Shown piece after piece: positions 16,059-25,017 of a stretch of 53,836 nt of DNA. The stretch is taken from positions 1 to 53,836 of the forward strand of contig JAAERN010000074.1 of assembly GCA_024230295.1 (NCBI GenBank), written 5' to 3'. Every line of letters starts with the position of its first letter. Within the stretch, counting starts at the first letter, position 1. The translations under genes were made by a program, and so were the position numbers. The notes beneath the pieces are model-generated. The model was not told the DNA's origin, did not search any database, and was given only the letters and a program-made list of their open reading frames with translations. Source of the stretch: Planctomycetota bacterium. GTDB taxonomy: Bacteria > Planctomycetota > Phycisphaerae > Phycisphaerales > SM1A02.

Positions 16059-16064
16059 TACCTT
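16059..16064 (+). promoter_or_regulatory. Putative -10 element of the mazG-like gene (TACCTT)
   Basis: GGTACCTT ends 7 nt before the ATG at 16072 and no Shine-Dalgarno sequence is present. No good -35 is seen. This suggests a near-leaderless transcript, divergent from the tRNA-Val promoter a few tens of bases away. Confidence 0.4.
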
Positions 16065-16071
16065 TCCCTCC

Positions 16072-16365
16072 ATGCAGGACCCCACCCTCAGCGCTTTTCA
16101 GCAGTTCATCCGAGATCGATACCACGAGACCGATTCTGCCAGAGGTCCAGCCCGAACCTTCCTGTGGTTCATGGAAGAAGTGGGCGAACTCGCTGAAGCC
16201 ATCGCGCTCCGAGAACGCGGCGATGGGGATAATGTCAATCTTCGCGAGGAGTTTGCAGATGTGTTGGCGTGGCTGACCACCCTTGCAAACATCACTGGCG
16301 TCGATCTTGCCCAAGCGGTGCACGAGAAGTACGTCGTCGATGGCGGCCCCGCCGGCACGAAGTAG
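16072..16365 (+). CDS. MazG-like nucleotide pyrophosphohydrolase
   Basis: This 97-residue protein is a single MazG-type all-alpha domain. Such enzymes hydrolyse nucleoside triphosphates to monophosphates with Mg2+, often as house-cleaning of abnormal nucleotides. The metal-binding signature is EEVGELAEAI near residue 36, completed by EEFADVLAW near 61, giving the EExxE...ExxD pattern. The ATG at 16072 (MQDPTLSAFQQFI) lacks a Shine-Dalgarno and follows the TACCTT hexamer. It lies 34 nt upstream of trpA on the same strand, though trpA has its own hexamer. The exact nucleotide substrate is unknown. Confidence 0.9.
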   Translation: MQDPTLSAFQQFIRDRYHETDSARGPARTFLWFMEEVGELAEAIALRERGDGDNVNLREEFADVLAWLTTLANITGVDLAQAVHEKYVVDGGPAGTK

Positions 16366-16385
16366 TACGCCTCTCGCCCAATAGG

Positions 16386-16391
16386 TACCCT
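16386..16391 (+). promoter_or_regulatory. Putative -10 element of trpA (TACCCT)
   Basis: GGTACCCT ends 8 nt before the trpA ATG at 16400, in the short gap after the mazG-like gene. The start codon has no Shine-Dalgarno. The identical GGTACCCTG string also occurs about 60 nt upstream of tig (17214-17222). Confidence 0.4.
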
Positions 16392-16399
16392 GCCCAGCC

Positions 16400-17188
16400 A
16401 TGTCCCGGATCAATCAGATCTTCGATGACTTGCGAAGCCGCCAGCAACGAGCGCTCATGCCCTTCGTTGTCGCGGGCTATCCCGGGCTTGACACAACCGA
16501 GATGCTCTTGTCCACCCTGCATGATGCTGGCGCTGCGATCGCGGAAATCGGCATCCCGTTTTCCGATTCGATTGCAGATGGCCCCATCATCGCTGCGGCC
16601 ATGCACGAGGCGCTCACATCCGGAACGACGATTGACTCCATCCTCGGCACCGTACAACGTATCAGGCCCCACACACCGATTGGCTTGGTCGCCATGGTGA
16701 GCCACTCGATCGTTCACCGTCGGGGAGGAGCAGCGTTCATTGAACAACTTGCTTCCGCTGGATTCGACGGCGTCATCATCCCTGACATCGATCTCCATGA
16801 GGCCGATGCCCTCCTTCCGGCTATCGATGCTGCCGACCTCTCATTCTCGATGCTGATTGCTCCAACGACAACTGAAACGCGGCTACAACAACTTCTGCAA
16901 CGCTGTCGAGGCTTTGTGTACCTGCTTGCACGAACAGGGCTGACAGGAGCACGAGCAGAGCTGCCCGACCTGGGGCCGCGTACTGAGCAGGTTCGCAGGT
17001 TCACCCAACTGCCTATCGCCGCGGGATTCGGCATTTCAACGCCGGAACAGGTCCGCGAGGCCACCACGCACTGTGATGCGGCCATTGTCGGCTCCGCGCT
17101 GGTCCGCCGAATGGAGCACACGGAAGATCCAGCCTCCGCTGGACGTGACTTCGTTGAAATGCTCGCCAGTGGCCTCAGCGGCCCCTGA
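16400..17188 (+). CDS. trpA: Tryptophan synthase alpha chain
   Basis: TrpA cleaves indole-3-glycerol phosphate to indole and glyceraldehyde 3-phosphate in the last step of tryptophan synthesis. The 262-residue TIM barrel keeps catalytic Glu49 and Asp60 at the same numbering as the enterobacterial enzyme, in AEIGIPFSDSIADGP. It also has GYPG (27-30), GVIIPDID, and the phosphate-binding GFGIS (about 213) and IVGSALV (about 233) loops. No trpB or other trp gene lies in the window, although the alpha and beta genes are usually adjacent. It is followed by tig at 89 nt. The start codon lacks a Shine-Dalgarno. Confidence 0.96.
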   Translation: MSRINQIFDDLRSRQQRALMPFVVAGYPGLDTTEMLLSTLHDAGAAIAEIGIPFSDSIADGPIIAAAMHEALTSGTTIDSILGTVQRIRPHTPIGLVAMVSHSIVHRRGGAAFIEQLASAGFDGVIIPDIDLHEADALLPAIDAADLSFSMLIAPTTTETRLQQLLQRCRGFVYLLARTGLTGARAELPDLGPRTEQVRRFTQLPIAAGFGISTPEQVREATTHCDAAIVGSALVRRMEHTEDPASAGRDFVEMLASGLSGP

Positions 17189-17277
17189 TTGCTGGCCCCT
17201 CACAACCCATCTTGGTACCCTGAGCGGTCGCGCCCGGTCTACCCCCATCTCTGCCTTTGCAAGGAAAACATCTCGCC

Positions 17278-18672
17278 ATGTCCGACGACAACGACCAGTA
17301 TGACGGCTATGACTTCAAACTCGAAGAAGCTGGCCCTGCCCGTAAGCGGCTGTTCATCACAATTTCCGCTGATGCCATTCAGGGCAAGGTCGATGCCTCC
17401 ATGGGTACGCTGCAGTTCCAATCTGCGATCCCTGGGTTCCGTAAGGGCAAGGCTCCAAAGGATCTACTAGAGCGACGGTTCGGAACCGCAGTGCGAGAAG
17501 AGACACGCAACGAACTCATGCAGGAGGGATGCAGACTTGCCTTCGAGAAACTCGGAGTCAAGCCGCTGGGCCAACTGGAGCCGGTTGATCCCGACGCGGA
17601 GATCGTGATGGAGATTGGCAAGTCGATGGAGTTCGGCGTCGAGTTTGAAGTCCTTCCCGACTTTGAACTTCCTGACATGAGCACCATTGAGATCCAACGA
17701 CCGCAACTCGAAGTCAATGATGAACATATTGACGAAGAGCTCGAACGACAGTGCATGAGAGCCGGAACAGCCGAAGAACTCACCGGCAAATTCAAGACCG
17801 CCGACCGATTGCTTGGACGCGCCGATTTGTATCTAGAGGACGGCGAAGAACCAATCTTCTCGCATGAGCAGATTCTTGCCGTCATTCCCAAGAAGGGAGA
17901 GCCCGGCCAACTGCTTGGCTTGATGATTGATGGCATGGATTCAATGTTTGCCAAAGCGAGTGTCGGAGATACGATCGAGATCTCCACGACTGGGCCAGAG
18001 GGCCACGAGCGTGAAGACGTTCGCGGCAAGGATCTCAACATCAAATACACGATCTTCCTCGCCGAACGGGTCACCGCCTGCACGCCGGAGGATCTGATTG
18101 AACGATTCTCACTTGCCTCCGCGGATGTGCTGCGAGAGCAAGTCAGACTTGCCCTTGAGCAGCAGCGGGACGAGGAACAGTCGTCCGTCCTGCGAGAACA
18201 AGTCCTCAAGGCAGTTACGGAAGCAGTCGAAATGGAACTGCCCGAGAATCTCTCCGGGCAGCAGGTTGCCTCCGATCTGGAGCAGGTTCGAATGGAACTT
18301 ATGCAGCAGGGCTTGGAAGCGAGCGAAGTTGAGTCCAAACTCGCAGAGGTTCGTGATCGCTCAAGCGAGCAAACGCGATCAAGAATGAAGACATGGTTTG
18401 TCCTCGAGCGTATCGCAAACGAAAACGACATTCAGGTGTCCGAACAAGACATCAATGGTCAAATCGCAACCACCGCCATGCGACAAGGCATACGCCCCGA
18501 CAAGTTGAGAGCCGAGTTGGTCAAGAGCGACCGCATCATGCCCTTGGCCAGATCGATCCGCGAACGGAAGGCTGCTGAGCGATTGGTGGAGGCTGCCAAG
18601 GTGACCGACATCTCGCTCGACGATTGGAATGAGAAGGTCAAGAAGACAAAGGCTCAAGCCGCCGCATCATGA
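17278..18672 (+). CDS. tig: Trigger factor, ribosome-associated chaperone
   Basis: Trigger factor binds near the ribosomal exit tunnel via L23 and shields nascent chains. The 464-residue protein has the N-terminal ribosome-binding domain with the signature GFRKGKAP (residues 53-60). The middle domain (about 155-270) sits where the FKBP-type PPIase lies but is very divergent, so prolyl isomerase activity is doubtful. The C-terminal helical chaperone arms (about 275-450) are rich in Glu and Arg. The start is ATG 17278, 12 nt after AAGGAA; an in-frame TTG seven codons upstream is not needed. Its stop overlaps the next gene, and clpX follows, echoing the common tig-clp order. Confidence 0.94.
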   Translation: MSDDNDQYDGYDFKLEEAGPARKRLFITISADAIQGKVDASMGTLQFQSAIPGFRKGKAPKDLLERRFGTAVREETRNELMQEGCRLAFEKLGVKPLGQLEPVDPDAEIVMEIGKSMEFGVEFEVLPDFELPDMSTIEIQRPQLEVNDEHIDEELERQCMRAGTAEELTGKFKTADRLLGRADLYLEDGEEPIFSHEQILAVIPKKGEPGQLLGLMIDGMDSMFAKASVGDTIEISTTGPEGHEREDVRGKDLNIKYTIFLAERVTACTPEDLIERFSLASADVLREQVRLALEQQRDEEQSSVLREQVLKAVTEAVEMELPENLSGQQVASDLEQVRMELMQQGLEASEVESKLAEVRDRSSEQTRSRMKTWFVLERIANENDIQVSEQDINGQIATTAMRQGIRPDKLRAELVKSDRIMPLARSIRERKAAERLVEAAKVTDISLDDWNEKVKKTKAQAAAS

Positions 18673-18968
18673 TGCCCTGCATCCCGCTGTTTCTGGTGTT
18701 CGGTACATCTTCCGGCCAGCGATCGGGCGATATTTCTCAGATCTATGTTCCGCTCGCAGTCTTGGCTGGCATCATCATCGTTGCGTGGATCTCGCTTGTG
18801 CTTGTACGACGCCAACTGCGATCACGGACGACCCAATCAAGTACCACTTTCACGCTCGCAAACCTCCGTGAAATGCATCGTTCAGGCACACTGAGCGACG
18901 AAGAATTTGAACGAGCCAAGGCGGGGCTCTCTGGCCAGAATCCGCGCCGAAAATCACCCAATCCATGA
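18669..18968 (+). CDS. Small membrane protein with SHOCT-like C-terminus
   Basis: This 99-residue protein starts in an ATGATG overlap with the tig stop. It has one membrane segment (YVPLAVLAGIIIVAWISLVL, about residues 26-45), a basic stretch (RRQLRSR) and a C-terminal segment LREMHRSGTLSDEEFERAKA. That segment matches the SHOCT short-helix motif (L-x-x-L/M-x-x-x-G-x-I/L-T/S-x-E-E-F). SHOCT modules are thought to mediate oligomerisation. It occupies the position between tig and clpX where clpP is commonly found in other bacteria. Its function is unknown. Confidence 0.8.
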   Translation: MMPCIPLFLVFGTSSGQRSGDISQIYVPLAVLAGIIIVAWISLVLVRRQLRSRTTQSSTTFTLANLREMHRSGTLSDEEFERAKAGLSGQNPRRKSPNP

Positions 18969-19112
18969 CCAACTGGCCGGATTGTGTGGCCTTCGATACG
19001 TTTTCATGGCAAGTTCAGGGGTAACCCCACTTGGCCCGAACTGTACACTGGCTCCGGTCGGTGGGGTCGCGAAGTCGCCCATTCACGTTCGCACAGGAGA
19101 GAAGAGACCGCC

Positions 19113-20537
19113 ATGTCTGGTTCAAAACACTCCGGTGGCCCTGATCACAGCAAGGAGACGGACCTCCCAACTGTCATTCATGGGAGTTCAGGCGGTAGCC
19201 CGAAGGGCCCCCAGGACTCAAGTAGTTCGAATGAGAGTGATTCCGGCCCATCAGATGGCAGTGGAAGCGGAGATGATGGCGGATTCCGTGGGAGACGCGT
19301 CACAACGTGTTCGTTCTGCGGAAAAACCAGCCGAGAAGTTGGCCCGATGGTCGAAGGTCCGAGCGATATCTACATCTGCTCGAATTGCACCGACCTCTGC
19401 CAGAATATCTTTCGCCAAGAGAAGCGACGACTGAGCACCAGTCAGCCCCTCTTCACATCCATTCCAGCGCCGAGGCAGATCAACGAGTTTCTGGATCAGT
19501 ATGTGATTGGTCAAGAGATCGCCAAGCGAACGCTCTCGGTCGCTGTTCACAATCATTACAAGCGTCTTGTTCACATTGAAGAGAGCGATGGAGACATCGA
19601 ACTCGACAAGTCCAACGTACTTCTCCTAGGGCCAACCGGAACCGGCAAGACGCTTCTCGCACGAACGCTGTCACGAGTTCTCAACGTGCCTTTCGCAATT
19701 GGTGATGCCACCACCTTGACTGAGGCCGGCTACGTCGGCGAAGACGTCGAGAATCTACTGCTCAAATTGCTTCAGGCCGCAGACTATGACCTCGACGCTG
19801 CTCAGCGGGGCATCATCTACATCGATGAGATTGACAAGATCGGTAAGACGTCCAACAACGTCTCGATTACCCGTGACGTCAGTGGCGAAGGGGTTCAGCA
19901 GTCGCTGCTCAAGATGCTCGAGGGCGTTGTCGCCAATGTGCCTCCTCAAGGAGGTCGCAAGCACCCTGAACAGCAATACATCCAAATGGACACCAGCAAC
20001 ATTCTGTTCATCTGCGGCGGATCGTTTGAGGGGATCGAAAATCTCATTCAGCGCCGGCTTGGGCATAGCCAGATCGGATTCTCGACAGAGTCAACAGAGA
20101 GCAGCCGCCCCGAACGGGAAATACTCGCCGAGGTCAACGCTCACGATGTTCTGCAGTTTGGCTTGATCCCCGAACTCATAGGCCGCCTGCCCGTGATCGC
20201 GCCGCTTCTACCGCTCAACGAAGATGAAATGGTGCGTGTTCTCACCGAGCCAAAGAACGCCATCGTTCGGCAATATCAGCACTTGTTCCAACTTGAGGGG
20301 GCGTCGCTTGAGTTCAGTGAATCCGCGCTCTCGAGCCTCTCGCAAGCCGCGATGGAACGTGGCACCGGCGCTCGGGCACTCCGATCGGTGATCGATGGAT
20401 TCATGCTCGACCTCATGTACGACCTTCCAGATGGGGATCGCTCTGGCCGCACTTATGTCATTGATGAGCGAGCTACCCAGGGGGGCTGCACCCTCAGTAG
20501 CCTAGAACGCCCTCAGGAAGCTAGGGAGTCGGCCTGA
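19113..20537 (+). CDS. clpX: ATP-dependent Clp protease ATP-binding subunit ClpX
   Basis: ClpX is the AAA+ unfoldase that feeds substrates to ClpP. The 474-residue protein has the N-terminal zinc-binding domain with CSFCGK (Cys66, Cys69) and CSNCTDLC (from about 88). Walker A is GPTGTGKT, Walker B is [10 protein letters not shown], the pore loop region is [13 protein letters not shown], and sensor 2 lies in [10 protein letters not shown]. About 60 residues of Ser/Gly/Asp-rich linker precede the zinc finger; in E. coli the finger starts near residue 15. The start at 19113 follows AGGAGAG; the longer upstream frame lacks family similarity. No clpP is in the window. Confidence 0.96.
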   Translation: MSGSKHSGGPDHSKETDLPTVIHGSSGGSPKGPQDSSSSNESDSGPSDGSGSGDDGGFRGRRVTTCSFCGKTSREVGPMVEGPSDIYICSNCTDLCQNIFRQEKRRLSTSQPLFTSIPAPRQINEFLDQYVIGQEIAKRTLSVAVHNHYKRLVHIEESDGDIELDKSNVLLLGPTGTGKTLLARTLSRVLNVPFAIGDATTLTEAGYVGEDVENLLLKLLQAADYDLDAAQRGIIYIDEIDKIGKTSNNVSITRDVSGEGVQQSLLKMLEGVVANVPPQGGRKHPEQQYIQMDTSNILFICGGSFEGIENLIQRRLGHSQIGFSTESTESSRPEREILAEVNAHDVLQFGLIPELIGRLPVIAPLLPLNEDEMVRVLTEPKNAIVRQYQHLFQLEGASLEFSESALSSLSQAAMERGTGARALRSVIDGFMLDLMYDLPDGDRSGRTYVIDERATQGGCTLSSLERPQEARESA

Positions 20538-20564
20538 ACCAGCCACGGTTCCGACGCTCGGCAC

Positions 20565-20593
20565 TTGACGGAAAGCCGAAGTAGCGATATCTT
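20565..20593 (+). promoter_or_regulatory. Promoter of rpmB
   Basis: TTGACG (20565-20570) and TATCTT (20588-20593) are separated by 17 nt, giving a close match to a sigma-70 promoter. It lies 40 nt before the rpmB start and just after the clpX stop. It implies a leader of roughly 30 nt carrying the GGAGG Shine-Dalgarno. Confidence 0.75.
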
Positions 20594-20632
20594 CTGGGAT
20601 TCACCCCCTTTTTTGGCACCGGAGGCACTCAT

Positions 20633-20914
20633 ATGCCGCGTGTATGTCATTTCAGTGGTGCTCGCACCACGACCGGTCGGAAGATTCACTACCGCGGTCG
20701 CCCCAAATATCAGGGCGGCATCGGCCTGAAGCCCAGTGGCATCTCCAAACGCAAGATCAAGCCCAATATTCAGTCCGTACGGGCTGTCATTGACGGGAAG
20801 CCGACTCGGATTAAGGCCACCGCCAAGTCCATTCGCAACGGGCTGGTGGTCAAGCCTTTACGTCGAAAGTACAGCTGGACTCGCAAACAGAACGCTGCAA
20901 GTGCTTCCGCTTGA
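20633..20914 (+). CDS. rpmB: Large ribosomal subunit protein bL28
   Basis: The 93-residue basic protein matches bL28 of the 50S subunit. The N-terminus MPRVCHFSGARTTTGRKIHY contains the family's C-x-x-(S/T)GA segment, followed by KRKIKPNIQSV and the C-terminal KSIRNGLVVKPLRR. The zinc-type C-x-x-C pair of some L28 proteins is not complete (a single N-terminal Cys). A GGAGG Shine-Dalgarno lies 6 nt upstream and a strong promoter 40 nt upstream. A terminator follows, so it is probably transcribed alone. The usual partner rpmG is absent here. Confidence 0.96.
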   Translation: MPRVCHFSGARTTTGRKIHYRGRPKYQGGIGLKPSGISKRKIKPNIQSVRAVIDGKPTRIKATAKSIRNGLVVKPLRRKYSWTRKQNAASASA

Positions 20915-20934
20915 CTTCATGTGCTTTTTGATTG

Positions 20935-20970
20935 AAACCGATCCAGTTAAGTTGTTTTTTCGGTTTTTTC
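20935..20970 (+). terminator. Terminator after rpmB
   Basis: AAACCGA (20935-20941) pairs with TCGGTTT (20960-20966), and the T-run continues to 20969. The loop is long (18 nt) and T-rich. Its position 21 nt after the rpmB stop supports the call. Confidence 0.55.
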
Positions 20971-21225
20971 ATAGAACTGGCCCCAGTTCGAGGCTACTTA
21001 TTCAGACGGTTCAGAGCGTTTTGACTTTACCTGGGTGCATCATCGCCAAACTGGCCTGACTCCCCTCACAACCGCTTCCTCGCTCCCTGATCCACGGTAT
21101 CAACAAATTGCTGGGCCCTCACGCAGCGTTATTTGCACGCAGCGAGCGGGTCCGTTGAACGTGTAGGTGGTCTCGCACGATGCGAGCCTGCCGGGATGTC
21201 GCTCTGGCGGCAATGAGGGTTGTGA
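20971..21225. other. Gap between the rpmB terminator and dnaG
   Basis: No coding frame is supported here. A TTGACT hexamer at 21021 has no convincing -10 at the right distance. A small CTCGCA-CGA-TGCGAG hairpin lies at about 21173-21187, about 40 nt before dnaG. The dnaG promoter probably lies here but I cannot place it. Confidence 0.35.
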
Positions 21226-23070
21226 GTGGCGACTCGAGACGAAATAGAACGGGTACGGGATGCAACTGACCTTGCCAGTTTGATTGGCGAGTTTGTCGCA
21301 TTGCAGCATCGCGGGCGTGAGCACGTCGGGCTGTGTCCGTTCCACGACGATTCTCGTCCCTCCTTCGCTGTCGTGACCCACAAAGAGTCAGCCTTCTACA
21401 AATGCCACGCCTGCGGGGCAGCTGGTGATTGTTTCAGGTTTGTTCAGGAGCACCTAGGCAAGGACTTTGGGGAGTCCCTCCGGTTTCTGGCAGAACGAGC
21501 CGGCATCGAGCTGACCCGAGGCCATGATCCGGAACAAGAGCAAACCGCCTCACGCAAGACCTGGCTTCGTAAGGCACTTGATGCGGGGCATGCCCACTTT
21601 CAACGACAACTTGCCGGTGATGCATCCGGCCGCGATGCCCGCGAAGTGATTGAGGCCCGAGGCATCTCACCTGCCATGGTCGAGGCGTTCGGTATCGGCT
21701 GCGCTGGCGATGGCTGGAGCACCCTTCGCGACGAGCTTGCCTGCGAGGCGCTCCCCGCCAAGGTGTCGGTTGCCGCCGGCCTCCTCAAGCAGCGAGAAGA
21801 TGAACATACCTGGGATGCCTTCAGGCATCGGCTCATGTTCCCGATTTCCGATGACACGGGGAGGCCAATCGCATTTGGCGGACGGATCCTCAGCGAAGAC
21901 GAAGAACCGAAGTATCTCAACTCAAGCGAACATGACCTCTTTCACAAGAGCCGCACGCTCTACGGCCTGCATCTGGCTCGCCGCTCAATCATGGCCGAGG
22001 GGCAGGCCATCGTCGCCGAGGGATACACCGACGTTATCGCTTGCCATCAGGCTGGATTCACGAATGTGGTCGCCACCCTAGGCACTGCAATGACCGAGCA
22101 ACACGCCCGCCATCTTTCCAGGCTGTGCAAAGTGGCGGTCTTGCTCTTTGATGGGGACGAGGCTGGGCAGCGGGCTGCTGAACGAGCCATTCCCATCGTG
22201 CTCGCCCACGACATCGATGTCCTGATTTGTGTACTGCCAGACAACACGGACCCAGACACACTTCTGCGCCAACCCAACGGGCAGAGTCGCTTCCGCCAAG
22301 CGCTCGACGAGTCAGTCGACGCCTTCGAGTTCCTGCTCCGCCGGCTGGAAGTCGACCTGCAAAGCACCAGCGGACTCTCTGCAAGGCAAAAAGCCACCGA
22401 AGACTTTGCGCAAGCCGTTGTTCGCTTCGGCATCCACAAGGCTGCGCCGCTTCGCCGAGCCATGGTGACATCCCGTCTCGCAGAATTGGCAGGTGTTGCA
22501 CCGGCGGTCATTGCTGAGCTTCTTGCTCACAAAGCCGATCGAGATCCAAGTGGACGCACTTCCAATCGCGAAGAGTCCACCGAGCTTCCGGGAATGGAAT
22601 CTGAAGTCGAGGTGGCACCCGCTCTTCGAAGAGCTGAACTCGATGTCCTCGCTGTGGCAATCCATTCGCAGCATGCTGATATCTCAGTTCTCCACTCCGG
22701 GCTACCGTTGGCCGATCCAACGGCAAGGCGGATTGCGCAAGCCATCCAAGAAACCCATCGAAGCGGCGGCGAGCTCACAATGCAAACACTGCTGGACTCG
22801 CTTCCTGCCGAGGATGACCGGAAAATCGCTTCCGATCTCTACTTCGACGGCGAACGATTGATTGAAGCTTCTGAAGGCGATCAAGACGACGCGATCGCAG
22901 CATGCTGCGATGCGCTCGATCGATGCCGCCGCGCACTTGATTCACGACAACGTATGGCTGACTGGAAAGCGTCTGCGGCGAGAGATCCGCAAGCGGCCGC
23001 CAAGGTCATTGAACATCTCAGAGGAATTGGCCCACGTGCTGCGGCGATGCCGCGGCCATCCGGGCAATAG
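21226..23070 (+). CDS. dnaG: DNA primase
   Basis: DnaG makes RNA primers at the replication fork. The 614-residue protein has the N-terminal CHC2 zinc finger (Cys37, His40, Cys60, Cys63 in LCPFHDD...YKCHACG). The primase catalytic core follows, with a TOPRIM domain: [11 protein letters not shown] supplies the catalytic Glu and [13 protein letters not shown] the DxD-type acid residues. The C-terminal third (about 430-600) is a divergent helical helicase-interacting region. It starts at a GTG (21226) behind a GAGGG Shine-Dalgarno. rpoD follows after 34 nt, recalling the rpsU-dnaG-rpoD macromolecular synthesis operon, here without rpsU. Confidence 0.96.
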   Translation: MATRDEIERVRDATDLASLIGEFVALQHRGREHVGLCPFHDDSRPSFAVVTHKESAFYKCHACGAAGDCFRFVQEHLGKDFGESLRFLAERAGIELTRGHDPEQEQTASRKTWLRKALDAGHAHFQRQLAGDASGRDAREVIEARGISPAMVEAFGIGCAGDGWSTLRDELACEALPAKVSVAAGLLKQREDEHTWDAFRHRLMFPISDDTGRPIAFGGRILSEDEEPKYLNSSEHDLFHKSRTLYGLHLARRSIMAEGQAIVAEGYTDVIACHQAGFTNVVATLGTAMTEQHARHLSRLCKVAVLLFDGDEAGQRAAERAIPIVLAHDIDVLICVLPDNTDPDTLLRQPNGQSRFRQALDESVDAFEFLLRRLEVDLQSTSGLSARQKATEDFAQAVVRFGIHKAAPLRRAMVTSRLAELAGVAPAVIAELLAHKADRDPSGRTSNREESTELPGMESEVEVAPALRRAELDVLAVAIHSQHADISVLHSGLPLADPTARRIAQAIQETHRSGGELTMQTLLDSLPAEDDRKIASDLYFDGERLIEASEGDQDDAIAACCDALDRCRRALDSRQRMADWKASAARDPQAAAKVIEHLRGIGPRAAAMPRPSGQ

Positions 23071-23104
23071 AAGGTCTGCTGATCATCCCAGGAGGACTGC
23101 ACCA

Positions 23105-24937
23105 GTGATTACACCCGACACACCAACCACACACCCGACCATTCGGGACCTCATCCTTTTCGGTCGTGACCGAGGATGGATCTCTTTTGAGGAGCTGAAT
23201 ACTGCTATTCCTGATGAGTACATCCGTCCCGACAAGATGGACGAACTGCTCATCATCACATCTTCCTATGGGATTCAATTTACGAACCACCTGGACAAGC
23301 GTACCTTTGCTGGTCCACACTTCTATGCGCCTTTGCAGACAAACCTGCGGTTCAAACGTGACAATCCAAAGCGAACCTTTAATCTCGCCACCGAGGAAGA
23401 GATCCTCGCCCAAGAGGCGCAGGAGGCTGCCGAACAGCGTGCTGCCGAGGAAGCTGCCGGGAATCACATTGAACCACCAGACCCACTCCTCGATGAAGCA
23501 GAAGCCGCAGCTGTCCAAGAGGCAATCGGCGAGCCTGGGTCTAAGAAGATAGACGACCCCATCCGAATGTATCTGACACAGATGGGAACGATCCCACTGC
23601 TGACTCGTGAAGAAGAAATCCGACTCGCGAAAAAGATCGAGACCACCAGAATGATCTTCCGGCGTCTCGTGCTGGAGTCAGACTTTGCAGCCCGTGCAGC
23701 CTGTGAAGTTCTGCAGCAGGTACACGATGGCGAACTTCCATTCGATAGAACGATGCGGATTTCCACAGCCGAAGAGAATGCAAAGGAAAAGATTGCAAGC
23801 CGGATTCCGGTCAACATGGGATCGGTGCGGCGCATGCTTCAAGCGAATGAGGCCGACTGGAATCGCATCTGCGAGGGTGTCGCGGATCGCACGCGGTCAC
23901 GCCTCATTGAATCGATGAACAGACGGCGGAGACGCATGGCCACGCTGCTCGAGGAGTGCTGCCTACGGACCGCCAAGATCCAGCCCCTGCTTCGAAAGCT
24001 TCAATCAGTCAATCGGAAGTTGCAGGAAGTTCGCGGAGAACTCAAGCGAGCCGAAACTCGCTCCTCACGCTACGACGCTGATGATCTCGCCGTTATGCGA
24101 GAAGAACTGCGAGGACTCGGAGATCTGGTGCTTGAATCACCTGATGAGTTGGCCAGCCGAATCCAGCAGTTGGAAGGTGTCTTTGAAGAGTACGAGCAGG
24201 GCAAGCGTGACCTGAGCGGCGGCAACCTCCGACTCGTCGTGTCCATTGCCAAGAAGTACCGCAATCGAGGCCTCCCGTTCCTGGACATCATTCAGGAAGG
24301 GAACACTGGTCTCATGCGAGCAGTGGACAAGTATGAATACATGCGTGGCTACAAGTTCTCCACCTACGCAACATGGTGGATTCGGCAGGCTATTACTCGT
24401 GCCATTGCCGACCACGCTCGGACGATCCGTGTCCCGGTACACATGATCGAGACCATGTCCAAACTTCGTACGATTCAGAAGCGACTGCTTCAGATCATGG
24501 GCCGAGAGCCCACGATCGAGGAACTGGCAGTCGAAGCAGACATGAGCGTTGATGAGACCAGGCGTGTCATGAACATCTCACGGCACCCGATCAGCCTGGA
24601 TCGTCCAGTTGGAGAGTCTGAGGACTCCCAATTCGGCGACTTCATTGAGGACGAACGGCAGCAGGCTCCCTCTGAGACAGCCACCAGCGAGATGATTCGA
24701 ACTCGAATCAATGATGTGCTGAAAACACTGACGTATCGAGAACGTGAGATTCTCAAGCTTCGATACGGCATTGGTGATGGATACACCTACACGCTGGAAG
24801 AGGTCGGTCGCATCTTCAAAGTGACCCGCGAACGCGTCCGGCAGGTTGAGTCCAAGGCTGTTCGCAAACTGCAGCATCCCGTACGCCGGCGACGATTGGC
24901 CAGCTTTATGGAAGACACCAAGCCGATTGAGGGCTGA
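23105..24937 (+). CDS. rpoD: Primary RNA polymerase sigma factor (sigma-70)
   Basis: The housekeeping sigma factor recognises -35 and -10 promoter elements. The 610-residue protein has region 1.1 (about 1-80), region 1.2 ([20 protein letters not shown]), a non-conserved helical insertion (about 180-370), regions 2.1-2.4 ([40 protein letters not shown]), region 3 and region 4 ([29 protein letters not shown]). The frame is open 81 codons upstream over the dnaG 3' end, but a strong AGGAGG precedes the GTG at 23105, which fits the start of region 1.1. It is followed by an intrinsic terminator and is probably co-transcribed with dnaG. Confidence 0.96.
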   Translation: MITPDTPTTHPTIRDLILFGRDRGWISFEELNTAIPDEYIRPDKMDELLIITSSYGIQFTNHLDKRTFAGPHFYAPLQTNLRFKRDNPKRTFNLATEEEILAQEAQEAAEQRAAEEAAGNHIEPPDPLLDEAEAAAVQEAIGEPGSKKIDDPIRMYLTQMGTIPLLTREEEIRLAKKIETTRMIFRRLVLESDFAARAACEVLQQVHDGELPFDRTMRISTAEENAKEKIASRIPVNMGSVRRMLQANEADWNRICEGVADRTRSRLIESMNRRRRRMATLLEECCLRTAKIQPLLRKLQSVNRKLQEVRGELKRAETRSSRYDADDLAVMREELRGLGDLVLESPDELASRIQQLEGVFEEYEQGKRDLSGGNLRLVVSIAKKYRNRGLPFLDIIQEGNTGLMRAVDKYEYMRGYKFSTYATWWIRQAITRAIADHARTIRVPVHMIETMSKLRTIQKRLLQIMGREPTIEELAVEADMSVDETRRVMNISRHPISLDRPVGESEDSQFGDFIEDERQQAPSETATSEMIRTRINDVLKTLTYREREILKLRYGIGDGYTYTLEEVGRIFKVTRERVRQVESKAVRKLQHPVRRRRLASFMEDTKPIEG

Positions 24938-24982
24938 GTCCCCCCCGTCGTCATTGACGGTGTGATGAACGAGATCTCGTGA

Positions 24983-25017
24983 GCAGGCGGCCTGAATCCA
25001 GGTCGCCTGCTTGTGTT
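24983..25017 (+). terminator. Terminator after rpoD
   Basis: GCAGGCG (24983-24989) pairs with CGCCTGC (25004-25010), with an inner CCTG/CAGG stem and an AATC loop. TTGTGTTCT follows. It lies 45 nt after the rpoD stop and next to the stop of the convergent coaC-like gene. Confidence 0.75.

Noticed and set aside
17379-18431. 350-residue Ser-rich minus-strand frame
   Set aside because: It is antisense to tig over its full length and is a shadow of the Glu/Leu-rich coding strand.
18984-19112. 43-codon N-terminal extension of clpX
   Set aside because: The AGGAGAG and ATG at 19113 fit better, and the extension has no family similarity.
22862-23104. 81-codon N-terminal extension of rpoD
   Set aside because: It overlaps the dnaG 3' end in another frame, lacks sigma-factor similarity, and a strong AGGAGG precedes the GTG at 23105.
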